Assembly: GCA_033182465.1 (NCBI GenBank)
Contig: CP137322.1
Coordinates: 1 to 64,000, forward strand
DNA from: Sanghuangporus weigelae
Lineage: Eukaryota > Basidiomycota > Agaricomycetes > Hymenochaetales > Hymenochaetaceae
Length of the DNA: 64,000 nucleotides
Direction of reading: 5' to 3'
Both the position numbers and the translations under genes were made by a program. Below are positions 25,735 through 36,569 of the stretch, in pieces (position 1 is the first letter of the stretch; every line of letters starts with the position of its first letter). The notes under the pieces are model-generated. The model was given only the letters and a program-made list of their open reading frames with translations, ran no database searches and had not been told where the DNA came from.

Positions 25735-27345
25735 GGTCGACACGAGCAATTCTCCTACATATTCCCTGGGATCGCTTACTTTACTAATCAGGTCTTCGGG
25801 GAGACCCTCGCTTGCAGCACGTTTTGAGTAAGCGGCTTGGTATCCTGTACCTTGCTCCTCGAAGTCAATCGTTTGCAGAACCTCGTCGGGATCCCCCGCC
25901 ACAGTCGCCGGTGCACTTTGTAGATGCTTGGGTTCACTGAAGAGCTTTGCGAGTTCAGCGAATGCAGCCGGCCTGAGGGTTCTTATTAACAGAGTTGAAG
26001 CTATTGGCGAAAAGGCTCACCAATGCGTAACAGCTGGTTCAGAGAGCGCAATGGGGTTGCTTATTGGCATTTTCGTCATGCCGATAATTTCGACTTTTCT
26101 GTCTTTGGGAAGAATTCTGTGCACTTGCGGCACGATGACGTTCCCCAGTAATTGCAACCATAACCTGAAGTGGTCAGGTCAGAATGGAACAAGACAGCTA
26201 TTACCGTACAACGCATGCTGAGGCTGCACCCCTTCTATTGCGCGGATAAGGAAATCCGGCGTCAGTCCTTCCACATTTATAGCCGCCATCGTAAACAAGA
26301 AGAAATAGTTCGACTGATATACGTAGTTGTCCGTGCTAGCAGTTTGTAGCCGAGTCAGAAGCATGGTTACGATGCTCTTCATGTACCGGTCAAGTGCCTG
26401 TGGCGGAATGTGTCGAACTATCACTTGAAGCAGCTCGAAGCCCCAAGTGTCATTGATTTTCCACGGGATTAGTTTCTGCTGCACGTCGGCTGGAATGCTT
26501 GTGAATTGTCCCGTGCTTGCTAATTCTGCGTGCGCAAGAAAGCTTTTAGGAGGCGAATAAGACCAGACATACTTCCTTTCTGCGTCCAGCTTTACGGTTG
26601 AAGAAGTAATGGTAAAAAAGACCGGTAATCGGCAGGAATTTCTCCACAATGTAGTTCCAGCATTTGCAAGATAATTTGGAACACGTAAGGAGTGAATTCT
26701 ATCCGAGCAGTCAGTAAACGGCCAGGAAAAAGGCAGGGGTGTTGATGACTAACGGTCGATGTCCTGTTGTAAGATAATTGTGAACCGGTCCGAAAAGATT
26801 TTTCTCAAAGGTCGAGACCGACTCCGGAGACGTTGCGACGGTAAACCTACACGCAGGTCTAATACGATTTTTGCGGAAATCTCTGTGTCCATAAACCTTA
26901 TTAGAGCAAATATGCTTTCAAATATGCGTCGGTCAAATTTTCGATTGCTCGGATTCTTCGCGATTGCGCCAAGAACGTCAATCTTGATAGGCGGGGACGT
27001 GCGTCGTACGGGCAGTGAGTATGACGCGCATGACACGGTGACCCACACGGAGTAATTCAGATAGAGCCGGAGGTCGGATGTCGCACACGCACATTTCATC
27101 AAGTAGTCATTTTCCGCAATCTTCTCCGGCGATCCACCTGACTCGACTCTGGAAAGTACAGCATCTCTAGAACTTGAGGTGCAACTTCGTGAATGTCTTC
27201 TCGGTTAAACTTAGAATGCCGCTGAGTCGAGATGCGGCGACGGCGAGCAAAAGCGTCTTACAATAGTTGGGGGAGTTGCGCTTGATGACGAGGATCCGTT
27301 CGACGGTCGTCGCGGCGTACGTATGAGTTGACGCAATTGGAAGAA
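25735..27345 (-). pseudogene. Partial CSE1/exportin-2 copy
   Basis: Read on the minus strand, consecutive pieces follow the order of the C-terminal third of Cse1 (importin-alpha export receptor): STHTYAATTVERILVIK (about 27330), AKNPSNRKFDRRIFESIFAL (about 26980), a long stretch with KINDTWGFELLQVIVRHIPP and INVEGLTPDFLIRAIEGVQP (26520-26220), VIVPQVHRILPKDRKV (about 26120), and GTGYQAAYSKRAASEG (about 25860). The N-terminal two thirds are missing, frames change between pieces, and some inter-piece sequence does not match, so it is a truncated, decaying copy rather than the essential gene. Some gaps could be introns (for example GTGAGC...AATAAG near 26000). Confidence 0.75.
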
Positions 27346-28217
27346 CCGAGATGGCGCAGGAGGAGCTGAAGGAAAGGAAAACAAGCTGTTCCTTTTGTGA
27401 GCTGCAACGACGCCACACCAATGAGACTCTTCAAAGGTCAAGAGGAGTATAGTATGAGAGAGGATCGGATGCACGGCGTCGGAATCGGTTTGTAGATCCT
27501 CGAATACGTTTCGCGAAGAAAAGTCTACGACGACAACCAGAGCGAGCGTTTGTGCTCGTCACTCCTCGCTGTGAGATGATTCAAGGCTGAGGACGGCAGG
27601 TCGACAGAATAGAGCATCTTACCTGAGCGGCAGCTCCGAGCGTCGCGACGGCAGTGAGAAGATATACATGCACACACTCCGATCTTTCCGCTTGCAGCTA
27701 TCTTCACCTCGTGGATCGGACGCGTACTACATCTGAGAACGATTTCTGTCGGACCTGCCGACTGCCACATGCTAGTATCCGTTTGCAACAAGGCACGTCA
27801 CGCCGAGCATCTCTGCATCGGCTCGACGCCGCGTCCGAGTCGTTCCTCCTGCAGTCAAAACGCCGGCAGTCGCGGCCGAACTCGCAGAAACGAATGAGCG
27901 AGATCGAGACGCACACATTCGAGAGGGTCGTCTTCAAACCGTTCTGCTCTCCACGAGTCCTCAGCGGCATACTGGATACGACGACGCCTTCAACAAGGCC
28001 GCCGACACCGACAGTCTCTCGGCTCTCGACGATTCCCAGAGCAGACGGCCGTGCTAAGAAAGCGGAGTGACTGGCTTACGAGGCCATCACAGGAGGCGAC
28101 CGCAGACTGCCGCCGAGGAGGCTCTCAGAGGGCGCGAATGATTTGAGGTTCAGATGCTGGTGAGCATCAGCTGCTTTAGGGTTATAAAGGGGGGCTAGAG
28201 CTGCTAGGCTCGGATCC
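27346..28217. other. GC-rich region without a recognised gene
   Basis: From 27530 to 28075 the sequence is CpG-rich and open in several frames (for example + 27654-28070), yet no product, splice pattern or homologue is recognisable. It may be gene debris like its neighbour. Confidence 0.35.
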
Positions 28218-28303
28218 CTAGGCAGGGGGGTAGGCAGGGGGTAGGCAGGGGGTAGGCAGGGGGGTAGGGGGGTAGGCAGGGGGGTAGGGGGGTAGGCACA
28301 GAA
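28218..28303. repeat. G-rich minisatellite
   Basis: Units of GGTAGGCAGGGG (about 12-14 bp), about seven copies with variable G runs. Confidence 0.88.
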
Positions 28304-28367
28304 AGACAGCACGCCCAACAGAATGTGTCAAATTTTGAAGAGTAAAATATGCCGACAGACATCATTA

Positions 28368-28499
28368 CAGCCGTTTGCAAAAGTAATGAGAAAAGCCTAA
28401 ATCACGTGATTTGTTGACACATGTCGTGCCCTTGAACAACAAAAATGAATTGAGTGCTCTATTTCTCGGTCAATACTGCATGTAAAAATATGATATGGC
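28368..28499 (+). repeat. Left terminal inverted repeat
   Basis: 132 bp, starts CAGCCGTTTGCAAAAG after TA (28366-28367). Contains the palindrome ATCACGTGAT. Confidence 0.8.
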
Positions 28500-29678
28500 T
28501 ATGTAAAAAAAGTGCTCGAAAATGCGCTTCCAACGGTGTAAGAATGTATGAGAAATATAGTGTGTACATGACAGAACAAAACAGACAACCTTGTTAACCC
28601 ATCCCTCACAACCATCCCTCAGGCCATTGAAAAATCACCACTCATGAAATACTCCATGTAAAAATATAATTCAGGTGGCATAATTCATGCAAGTGCAGAA
28701 GGTATCTGTGTACAAGTTCTTGTGGCATATTGATAGGCCCTTCAATGGTAGAGTAAGGCAACAGCCATTCATGCCCACTTGCAGAACCCCTCTCCTCAGC
28801 CTCCTCACAGGGCACTAGCACTCATCGTTTCGATTACCAACAGGTCAGTACTTGCCCTTCACTGCCTATCCCATCCAGTCGAAGCTCTGAAGAGAAAATG
28901 CAGCAGCCTTTGGAGCCAGGTCCGTCAACATCTTTATATTCTTCTTTGCATCTCGAGCCAAAGCGGTCAAAGCAGGCTAAGGAGCCTCAATGACAGATCA
29001 GTTAGCTACAATTTGTTGTTATCGCTCAGTACACAGCTCGCACGTACAGATCATATTAAGTATAAGAAGCAATTCACGACTGAAGGCAAACTCTCGATCA
29101 AATGAGAGCAGGTGGAACTCGAATCATCGCTACTAAAAGAATATGGTCTGAAACTGCATATGACAGCCAAAATACACGGGAATACAGAGGTAGAATGACA
29201 TATAGAAGAACAGAATACTTATTCAGATAGGGAGGGAACAAGAAGAGCATGACACAGCAATTCCTGCTGTACACGCGTTATAAGGCAAGGCAAATGGAGC
29301 CACTGTGTGGTGACCTACCGCAGCGTGCTCTTGGTATACTCAAACAGCCGCAAAATGGATCAATGTGCCCGCATAAGAAGTAAGAAGACCGAGTCGAAAT
29401 AAATAAACACGAAATGAGATCCTTTCGAGTAACGACCACCAAACTAGACAAAGGAGAGGTGAAGAGGGCATAATTCCGTCCGTGGAGGGCAAGCAATTAT
29501 CCGGTCCGTAGTACTTTCGGCCTCCCACAGTGGGAGTGAGGCAAGGCTGGATGGTCCCTCGCCCAGCTCACGTCGCCTTCCCCTTCCCCTTTGCCTTTGC
29601 CTTCGAGTCCGTCACTATCGCCTTCAAGTCTATCGTCTTCGGCTCCTGATCCGTCTGAGCAGGGTTAGCTGACTCCAT
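28500..29678. other. Inner flank of left TIR
   Basis: No gene supported. A frame at 28779-29105 reads through a likely intron acceptor (TACCAACAG at 28842) into SSEEKMQQPLEPGPSTSLYS-like sequence, suggesting the 3' end of a small spliced gene, but no start was found. Confidence 0.35.
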
Positions 29679-31917
29679 CTATTGTAACAGAATAAGGTAG
29701 TCCAGATTTGTCACATCTATTCCAGAACGTAGCTGCACTTTGATGAAAATATCAATTTTCTTCTCCGTCGACACGTCGTCCTTGGCGAAGTAATCACTCT
29801 CCATAAGAACACGATGTGCCTCTTCAAGTTCCTTGCCATGTGCAATCTCTTTTTCATCTTGCCGCATCTCATCAAATGCAGCCAACAGATCCATATAACC
29901 TTTATTGGCAATATCTTTTTGAACCCTCTCAAACAACTGTTCGACATCTCGTATGGACTCCTCATAATCTTTGTCGTATGCGTGCCTGGAGTATGCTAGA
30001 TAGTTCAGTGCGTTTCTCAATACCGATGGGCCAGTTACTGCAAGACGGAGTATATTGTCGGAAAGGAGGATATGAAGACACTTTTAGAGCATGTCGAATT
30101 GTCTCTTGGCTCTGGCAAGTTGACCTTCAGCCCCTCACATGTGCGAAATGTTCTCCCTCTGCTGTTGGGCAGTCCCTTCTTTGGTAGGCTGCCAGGCAGT
30201 CGTCACCAAGGTACTTTGAAGTGCCTGGGGATGTGAGGTCCTCTCAGGAGGCTCCTGAGCAATTTGGGCAAGTTGGCCCTCGTCCGGATAGGTTGAGTGG
30301 ACCTTCTCGAGCCCTTCAGCGGCATAACTATGGATTGAGGTTGACATGTCGGCTTCGAAACGGGGTCGCAAGCCTCTGTATGCATTACCATCACTGGTCG
30401 GCTTTCGCTTTAGTTGTGCCTTCTTTCCCAGTCCCAGCAGGGAAAAACAGGGCAAAGCCCCCAGTATTGCGCCCCACTCAGGTTTCCGTCATAACTCTTA
30501 TGCTGTTCCAAAAGCAAGTTTGTCCTCAGTGCCATCATTATTGGAAACTTCATTGCCAGGCCCCTTGGGTGGGGATTGTTCACCGATGAACTTTAATGCT
30601 CCCACAATGTCTCCTGCTTCCATGAGTTTGAGCGTCCTTCGGAGCGAACTGTCTCAATCCTTAAAGTATTGCACCTGCTGGCTCCACATCAATATGTCAC
30701 GCTTCGTCTCCGTGAATTTTCATATAAAGATTGGCACGAAGAACCTTAGCTGTCTTGCCAGAGTTGCACTCCCTTCTTCCATCTGCTCGTAATCCAGCAC
30801 AGTATGATTTTTACCGTCGCAAGTGAATACACAACAACCAGCATCAAAGAGAGCTTTGTAAGGTAGATCCTTCATTAAAATTGAGAAAATGCTCTTGTCC
30901 TGGATTGCTCGAAATCTCTGGTAACGACGCTCTTTGTCAACGAACTCGTTGCCACAATCGTCAACGTGCTCATTTCCACCACCCTCAGCATACTCATTGC
31001 CACCACCCTCAGCGTACTCATTGCCATGATCACCAACGTACCCACTGCCACCATCCTCAGTATACTCATTGCCACCATCCTCAATGTACTCAATGCCACC
31101 ATCCTCATTGCCAACATCCTTATTGCTGTCGAAGAGCCATTGGAACTGGTAACAGGACTCCCACGCCCAGACAACCTGATCGGTAAACTTCTACCATATC
31201 ACCTCACGCTTTTGTGGGTCGTAACAGTTGACAAGATCATCACTGATGAAATAATCACTCATAGCAAGGATGAATCCTTGTACGACAGCAGCATGAATAT
31301 CATCAAGGTGCCGACGGACAACAATAGCCTCGTGGCTTCCCTTGTACTGGAAACAAGACAACATTAGACAAAATGCACTTGAATGCTATGTGGCATGCTC
31401 ACCTTGAGTGTCTTAGATTCCAACAGTCTCATTACTTGTACAAGTTGCTCCAGCACCTCAGCTTGTTCCCCGATATTGCTCTTAACCGTTGTGATAACCT
31501 TTTTGAGTTCGTCCTCGTGTTCTTTAATCTCCTTCTCTTCTGTTCCAAGTTTGCTGGACAACAATCAGACACGATTACAGATTTTGACAATCGCATCCAC
31601 CGCCTTGTCGATAACAGCAGCAGAACCATCTTCAACTTTCCCTTTCGACGAGGACAAGCGTGATACCAGGTCATCTCTCTTCTTCAAGACGTCCTTGAGC
31701 GCCACTATAACTCTGATTAGTAATGCCAAACGGGTAGCATGCAGTATCCCAAAGGTCACGTACAATCCAAAGCTTTATCCTGTTGTCCTGTAGTGTCTGT
31801 AGTGTCTGTGTCCATGGGTGGAGAGGTTGAGAGAGATCGTAGGAGATTGATGGACCAGGTTAGGTCAGGATGGTGGTAAGATGAGAAGTAACGGCTGACT
31901 CGAACCTCATCTGACAT
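29679..31917 (-). pseudogene. Multi-exon gene of unknown function, possibly broken
   Basis: Start ATG 31917, MSDEVRVSRYFSSYHH. Exon 1 ends at 31764 (GTACGT donor). Further coding pieces with GT...AG borders cover about 31703-31589, 31564-31416 and 31361 onward, encoding a coiled-coil-like region (EEKEIKEHEDELKKVITTVK), then DLVNCYDPQKREVIW followed by an in-frame TAG, a GGNEY(A/T)E repeat region (30950-31130), and SILMKDLPYKALFDAGCC. More pieces follow at 30455-30135 and 30020-29679 (YDKDYEESIRDVEQLFERVQ), ending TAG. I do not recognise the family. The in-frame stop near 31189 may be a real lesion or a missed splice. Confidence 0.45.
30950..31130. repeat. Coding minisatellite, 30-bp unit
   Basis: About six units such as CTCAGCGTACTCATTGCCAC. 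In the minus frame each unit encodes GGNEYAEG-like decapeptides. In-frame length (30 bp) means copy changes would not shift the reading frame. Confidence 0.8.
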
Positions 31918-32074
31918 GGTAAGAAAAGTGACAGGGTTCTCATCCCAGTGATGTGGAGGGTTCGTAAGTATGTAAGAGAAGAAGAGAAGAGATGAACGGA
32001 AAGGACACGTATCAGACAGTAACGTCACGGTTTCTTTTGGTTTCTCTTTTCCTTTGCCCTTGCCCTCACCCACC
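31918..32074. promoter_or_regulatory. Divergent promoter region
   Basis: 157 bp separates the two oppositely transcribed starts at 31917 (minus) and 32075 (plus), so the pair probably shares regulation. Pyrimidine-rich tracts (TTTTGGTTTCTCTTTTCC) precede the plus start; no TATA box is evident. Confidence 0.45.
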
Positions 32075-34149
32075 ATGTCTATCGAGCTGTCTTCGAATCT
32101 ATCTGTGGCAGCAATTGTAAGAAGCAGACGCCGGCCAAAGCCATCTCAGAAGGTTCTTGATGCAGCTGCCCAAGACGTCCCTATGGTTAAGCGTGGTCGT
32201 GGGTGCCCTCGCAAAGTCACACCAGAACAGCAGGGCTCAAATGTTGATTCCTGCATTGACAAAGCCAAAGTATGCTCCTTCTTTTCTTTCACCTTGCGCT
32301 GGTTTCGACATATTTGTTGCAGCATGCTGTTCAAGCCATGAGAATTCACTGTGAAGACAGGACTGGAACTGACAGGGATGGTCAGGTAATGATAGCCTTG
32401 TTTCCCACTTTTATATCTGCTATTGACCACTTCTGAAGCAACAAGAACATTGTAGAATGGGGTATTTTGACCCAGAGCTGAAAGATGCTGTCGTCACTAT
32501 GGATTCCGAAAGGGAAATAGATGATAAGGTATATTCCCGATCTCATAAATTTGCTTATGTCTTAATTCTTCTGAAGTCCATTGTACCGCCTTGCAAACGT
32601 AATCATTTTCCACAACCACCTCTACCATTGGACCTGCATAATCCAACTCCGGAGGTATCCAGGCTCTGATGTACATGATTTATTTGTTCATTGTTACTGA
32701 TCAATACTCATTCGAAGAAAACTTTCTTACCGTCCCCCGGCGGAGGGCCTGCTGATGCCAGTACTTTTGATGAGGAGTTTTTGGACGATGTACTTGCACA
32801 GATCCTTGTAGACGGAATAGTGAACTCTACAGTCCCTTTGTCCAATTTTGATCTTGAGGAAATTGAAGACGACGGTAATAAATACCATGCTTTTGTTGCT
32901 GAATGAAATCCATACTAATTGTGATGAAGATGATAAATTATCACTAGTCTCATCAAACTCGAGTAGAGGCAAGAACACACGTTGCACCCCAAAACAACCA
33001 GAGATTGAAGAGATAAAAGTCAAGGTCCCACGGTGGACTGGCAGAACGAATTGTTACCATATCATCTTTGGACAAGCACGTCGACGTCTTAGAGAAGGCT
33101 GCCCAAGCGATGAAACGACCAAATCATCTTGTTGAGATCGGGTATAAAGCCCCCTGGAGCTCAAAGATAGGGACGAAGAAGAGCCTTACATATCTTTCTA
33201 ACCCGGATGAACTTACGGAGTTCTGGTGTGCATATAAAAGGTATGTAAAGGATCAACGGAGCAAATGTCGCAATCGCGACCAGGAGATTACATGCAAAAT
33301 AGTTTTTCACAACATGTTGGACACTCTTCAGGTAATTACTTTCCTAGAAAATGACAACATTTGCGCAGTAAATTTGCTATAGGGTGCCACGAAGATGACT
33401 GTCCATGCAGCCAATGCACCGAGGGGTAGGCCACTGAAACAGACTGACCCTACATACTCTGCTAGGGACTCCGCCGATGAAAAGATCACTCAGGCTATGA
33501 AGAGTATCCAGGCTGCCATGTTTTGTCCAGTGCACAACCGCGTGTGTTACAAGAAATACAATGGTACTTGCGGTGTTTATACCCCCAATCTCATTTTGGA
33601 ACATGCACAAAAACTTGTAAGTTTCGTGTTTAACTCTCTTCGCTTACTGATCTGATAACTGGGCATTATGAGGCATGGCGGGAGTTGCATGTAGTTGCAA
33701 GTAAAGTCCCAGAGTCGATGTCAGCAAAATTACTTGACTACAAGAGGCCAGGAAGAATGAATCAGGGGGTGCCTCCTACTAATGGTGGAGTTCACAAGAT
33801 ACAGGTAGACTCGCATGCGGCACCCGTCAGAGTAGCACAGGAAGTTTTAACTTCTACTACGCACAAAGGACCACTGAACTACCCAGCTATCGGAGATTGG
33901 CTCAAGGCATGTGAAGATGATTTGGAGCGCGGCAGGGATAACCATGAATACCGGAAGCTTGCACTTGTATTCTTGAATAATGATTGCACAAGGATCGATG
34001 ATATCGCAAGGATGAATACAGACAGGATCAAAGCTCTAGCAAAGGCGGAAGGGGTAGACGTAATGATAGGACTGGTGAATCGCGTTCATGATTATGCGGT
34101 GGAGGATGTTGCTTGTGTCAAGAGGGATGGAAAGTTGTCTACCTATTGA
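32075..34149 (+). CDS. Multi-exon gene with AT-hook-like motifs, unknown family
   Basis: First exons 32075-32269, 32323-32385 and 32439-32528 join in frame with GT...AG borders. Central exons lie about 32700-33330 (KAAQAMKRPNHLVEIGYKAP; ELTEFWCAYKRYVKDQRSKC), then 33384-33617 and a terminal exon from about 33671 to the TGA at 34149. Two AT-hook-like motifs, KRGRGCPRK (exon 1) and APRGRPLK (33418), suggest DNA binding. The C-terminal part (GDWLKACEDDLERGRDNHEY ... IDDIARMN) could be a helical SAM-like domain. A Cys/His group CPVHNRVCYKKYNGTC sits near 33530. No nuclease motif recognised. It looks intact; borders in 32529-33000 are uncertain. Confidence 0.5.
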
Positions 34150-34360
34150 AATGGCACAGTCGCATTGCTTTCTCCTTTAGTTGTTTGATGTTTAATGCGC
34201 ACGACGTACTCACTTTCTGTTTGCTGTGCACAGATTCTTTCCTCCTGTCTTTCGCTCGCTGTATTTAATCTATTTTGGGCTTCAACAGCTCTTTCTATGC
34301 ATAAAATATATAAAACTGCTTCAACTGCATTTGTTCCTTGGGATCCACATCAGGACCAAA
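34150..34360. other. Spacer
   Basis: 3' flank of the plus gene and of the transposase relic; nothing supported. Confidence 0.35.
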
Positions 34361-35592
34361 TCAGAGATAGCCTGATTGATGATAGAAACTTCGACAATCT
34401 GCTGCAGAGGTGCCAAAAGTTTGAAGATATAGGTATTCATACACAAGAACCTCATCCCTCTCTGGCGGCGGACTGTGATGTAAATTATGTTTAAGCAGCG
34501 AGAAAGCTAGCTCAATCGGGTTAAAGTTGGGAGAATACGCTGGCAAATATTCGAGCCTCATTCCTCTATGAAAGTGGTGAACAAATTTTCAGTAACATAT
34601 TTGAAAAAAGTTATCACCTTCCTTCGACAAGCTTGAGAAGTTTGGGAGCTTTGTGGATGGCACAATTGTCCATAACAACGACAGACATTGGTGCCAGAAA
34701 CAGCTACATTTTGGCCAAAAGGTCCTCAATGAAAACCATAAAAAGCTCCATATTGAATAATCCTTCGACAATCATGCATTCCACAATTCTGCTCATAGAT
34801 ATAGCAGGAAGGATGGATACCTGGAAGCATGAAAACGACGTGATGTACAGATAGCTCTGAAAGTATACTGTTTTCCCCTCGTGAATACCTGCTTTCGGCA
34901 TGCACGAACTCCCTCTAATGTCCATGCTCTACCATGCAAATATGTCCTTCAATCACACGCACTTTCATCAACGAAAACCAACTGCTCTGGAGAATAATTT
35001 GCTCTAATGCAAAGCCGATACTCTGCTCGACGGGACTCATTGCGTTCTTGCGCATGCTTTGTGATCTATGTTAAATTGTTGATTTTTTATCAGCCCTTTT
35101 GAATAAGCTATAATTACCTCCTTCATTCAAAAGCCTGCCCGGTTAAGAGTTCTCTAAATGATAGCATCAGACACTCTCACACTGCATCTTTCTTTGAGCA
35201 ATTGTCTGAGTTCATCAAGATAGATATCATTGTGACACATCACTGTTTTCAAAAGAAACTTGTTCCTTGTTAGTTACATCTCCGAGATCACAATTCTTCA
35301 GTTGTACCTGGGTATCAGTGAAGTCTAATGCCCTTGGACACTCTGATTTCGAATGGGGTGCAAGACACTCTTCACCAGTTTGCTTCCAAGCATTCAAGAC
35401 CCGATACACTGAAGCCCAAGGAACTGCGGTGAGATAAACAATACCTTTTATATCTAGTCCACAGTTCATGGACATGTGCACGATAACGCGATGCAGGTTA
35501 TCTGAGATAGGAACCCCATGCGTCATGCTGGCAGTAGCAGTGGGCGAAATAAACATAAACAAAGACAAAGAAAGAACTTGCAACAGTGTCAT
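34361..35592 (-). pseudogene. Decayed Tc1/mariner-type (DDE) transposase
   Basis: On the minus strand: an N-terminal helix-turn-helix (ISDNLHRVIVHMSMNCG ... VPWASVYRVLNAWKQTG, about 35510-35410), then YLDELRQLLKERCSV (35220), degenerate central pieces, VVVMDNCAIHKAPKL (about 34680) with the second catalytic Asp, and YLPAYSPNFNPIELAFSLLK (about 34540) with the final Glu. This is the order in Tc1/mariner-like transposases of fungi. Several in-frame stops and frame changes are present, more than introns can explain, so it is inactive. It lies near the right end of the TIR-bounded segment and could be its former transposase or a separate insertion. Confidence 0.75.
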
Positions 35593-35708
35593 AGCTTAGT
35601 AAGTATAAGGCATGCCCATCGCCCTATATCTCTCTTCTCCCACTCCACCTCCTAACACTCACACTCACACACCTCCCTTTGCCACACAGTTTGGACTGTT
35701 CAGTCAGA

Positions 35709-36318
35709 ATGTCCTACACTTACACTATGTCTCAGAGCCACCCCATCACCGTGACATGCGGGCGCGGCATCCGCCCTGCTACCAGGATACGCGGGTGTGA
35801 CATCCGCCCGCCGACATTTGTTTCCTGCCTCTCAATCCATCCAACCCGTGGCACATCAAAGAGGGAAGGTGCATTCCATGTCTTGTTTTGCCCTGCCCCT
35901 CTAAAATCAGACTCTATAGACCCCATTAAGGGTATAGCTGTTCAGCATACGAGGATTAAAAGGAAACTGGAAGAGGCTGAGGGTTATCCTCCTGATCAAA
36001 TAATAGTTCTCACAGATGTGCTATGTGATGTTGTTCATCGGCTTTCTCAGCATGTAACTCATCTTGATAAGTGTTGTGATAGCATAGCGAGTGCTGTGGA
36101 CAATCAATGTGTGAAGTTGAAAGACCATTCCGCGACGGTGAAAAAGGATATCTCCGAGTTTGCAATGGCGCTCTCCGAGACCATGGAGCATGTGAGGATG
36201 CTCGAGGCTTCTTTAGGGGTAAATGACTTATTCACAATTAGACACACCTTTCCTATCTTACCTAATAGCCTCTCTTTCTTTTCAGAATGATGTAGCCACG
36301 AAGTTGTTAGATGTTTGA
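35709..36318 (+). CDS. Two-exon gene, 180 aa, coiled-coil-like, unknown
   Basis: Exon 1 35709-36218, intron 36219-36285 (67 nt, GTAAAT...TTCAG), exon 2 36286-36318 with TGA; total 180 codons in frame. The N-terminal half is basic and Pro/Arg-rich with a repeated CGRGIRP / RGCDIRP phrase. The C-terminal half is helical and heptad-like (DVLCDVVHRLSQHVTHLDKC ... FAMALSETMEHVRMLEASL). It ends about 120 bp inside the right inverted repeat. Family not recognised. Confidence 0.5.
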
Positions 36319-36437
36319 CGTGGGTATACAATGGCGCGATCTGACGTGGTGCGTGGTTTCACGCTCGTCCTTCCGAAGTTCCTCAATGTGACAGGTTTCC
36401 TGAGCGAATTGGAATGGGCGATGCCAGTCAATCTATG

Positions 36438-36569
36438 GCCATATCATATTTTTACATGCAGTATTGACTGAGAAATAGAGCACTCAATTCATTTTTGTTG
36501 TTCAAGGGCACGACATGTGTTAACAAATCACGTGATTTAGGCTTTTCTCATTACTTTTGCAAATAGCTG
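36438..36569 (-). repeat. Right terminal inverted repeat
   Basis: Reverse complement of 28368-28499; ends ...CTTTTGCAAATAGCTG followed by TA (36570-36571). Confidence 0.8.

Larger units (their letters stand above)
28368..36569. mobile_element. 8.2-kb element bounded by 132-bp terminal inverted repeats
   Basis: 28368-28499 and 36438-36569 are reverse complements over 132 bp with about four mismatches; termini read CAGCYRTTTGCAAAAGTAATG. Both ends are flanked by TA, the target duplication of Tc1/mariner-type elements. Inside are a divergent gene pair (29679-31917 minus; 32075-34149 plus), a decayed Tc1/mariner-type transposase (34361-35592 minus) and a 180-codon gene (35709-36318). Either a DNA transposon carries passenger genes or two copies of a repeat bracket the segment. 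I do not recognise it as a named family. Confidence 0.6.
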
